This document shows positions 6,200 through 6,264 of a stretch of DNA of 6,264 nucleotides, piece by piece. The notes beneath the pieces are model-generated. The model ran no database searches. It saw nothing but the letters and a program-made list of their open reading frames with translations, and was not told where the DNA came from. The stretch is taken from NCBI RefSeq assembly GCF_000963705.1, contig NZ_LAJY01000530.1, positions 1 through 6,264 on the forward strand, in the 5' to 3' direction. Source of the DNA: Elstera litoralis (GTDB lineage Bacteria; Pseudomonadota; Alphaproteobacteria; Elsterales; Elsteraceae). Each line of letters opens with the position of its first letter. The stretch's first letter is position 1. Made by a program: the position numbers and the translations under genes.

Positions 6200-6264
6200 A
6201 TGAATATAGAGCTTGGGGCTCGTCTAAAGGCGCGATCACTCTTGCGCCTTGGCGGGATAAAAAG
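6200..6264 (+). CDS. Possible start of a small unidentified protein (3' end outside window)
   Basis: An ATG at 6200 opens a frame that runs to the window edge and reads MNIELGARLKARSLL in its first 15 residues. 'ELGARLKAR' resembles the first helix of XRE-type helix-turn-helix regulators, but 21 codons are too few to assign a family. There is no good Shine-Dalgarno sequence just upstream. Codon choice (ATA, CTA, CGA, TCA) differs from the GC-ending codons of the operon. Two hairpins (6208-6221 and 6227-6250) overlap the frame and could mean the stretch is not coding. If real, the gene is divergent from the tRNA and follows the inverted-element cluster by about 70 nt, as an autoregulated repressor might. 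Confidence 0.25.
   Translation, partial: MNIELGARLKARSLLRLGGIK
6227..6250. repeat. 7-bp inverted repeat near the right edge
   Basis: AAGGCGC (6227-6233) and GCGCCTT (6244-6250) are perfect reverse complements around a 10-nt loop. A smaller GAGC/GCTC hairpin (6208-6211 with 6218-6221) lies just before it. On the minus strand the stem is followed by only three Ts, so it would be a weak terminator for a gene entering from the right. It could also be internal structure of a coding or RNA gene. Its role cannot be decided from the bases available. Confidence 0.35.

Noticed and set aside
5901..6203. 100-residue + strand open frame and a 94-residue minus frame over nearly the same stretch (5917-6201)
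   Set aside because: Both run into the tRNA gene and have no recognisable domain or good ribosome site; they are probably chance frames.

Overview
The window is GC-rich, tightly packed bacterial DNA. The gene style, the operon type and the tRNA-Gly sequence suggest an alphaproteobacterium, perhaps of the Rhodospirillales/Azospirillaceae type; this is inference, and no species can be named from the sequence alone.

Positions 2-5815 hold one co-directional (+) operon. It starts inside the gene for a family-5 periplasmic solute-binding protein (C-terminal third, 2-538). A strong GC-rich intercistronic hairpin (547-578) follows. Next come two inner-membrane permeases (DppB-like 605-1530, DppC-like 1532-2377), two ABC ATPases (DppD-like 2379-3341, DppF-like 3334-4296) and a cytoplasmic M81 (MlrC-type) metallopeptidase (4319-5815). 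Genes are separated by 1 nt, 1 nt, an 8-nt overlap and 22 nt, so translational coupling is likely. Together they form a complete peptide/opine/nickel-class (Dpp/Opp) importer followed by an enzyme that plausibly hydrolyses the imported compound. The transported substrate cannot be read from the sequence.

The DppB-like gene is split by a one-base frameshift near 1161. Restoring one C gives a normal-length 308-residue permease. Every other operon gene is intact, so this is either a sequencing or assembly error or a very recent mutation.

Positions 5816-5863 are a short AT-rich gap with no convincing terminator. A tRNA-Gly with anticodon CCC lies on the minus strand at 5864-5937, with encoded CCA and a plausible promoter at 5965-5993. 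Positions 5938-6199 hold no supported protein gene, but contain a cluster of three TGTCGC-type elements in inverted orientation (6078-6132) that could be an operator or alternative RNA hairpins. The last 65 bases may be the start of another + strand gene, possibly a small helix-turn-helix regulator, but the evidence is thin.

I do not see a clearly new biological system. The points most worth following up are the transporter plus M81 pairing, the dppB frameshift and the inverted-element cluster beyond the tRNA.
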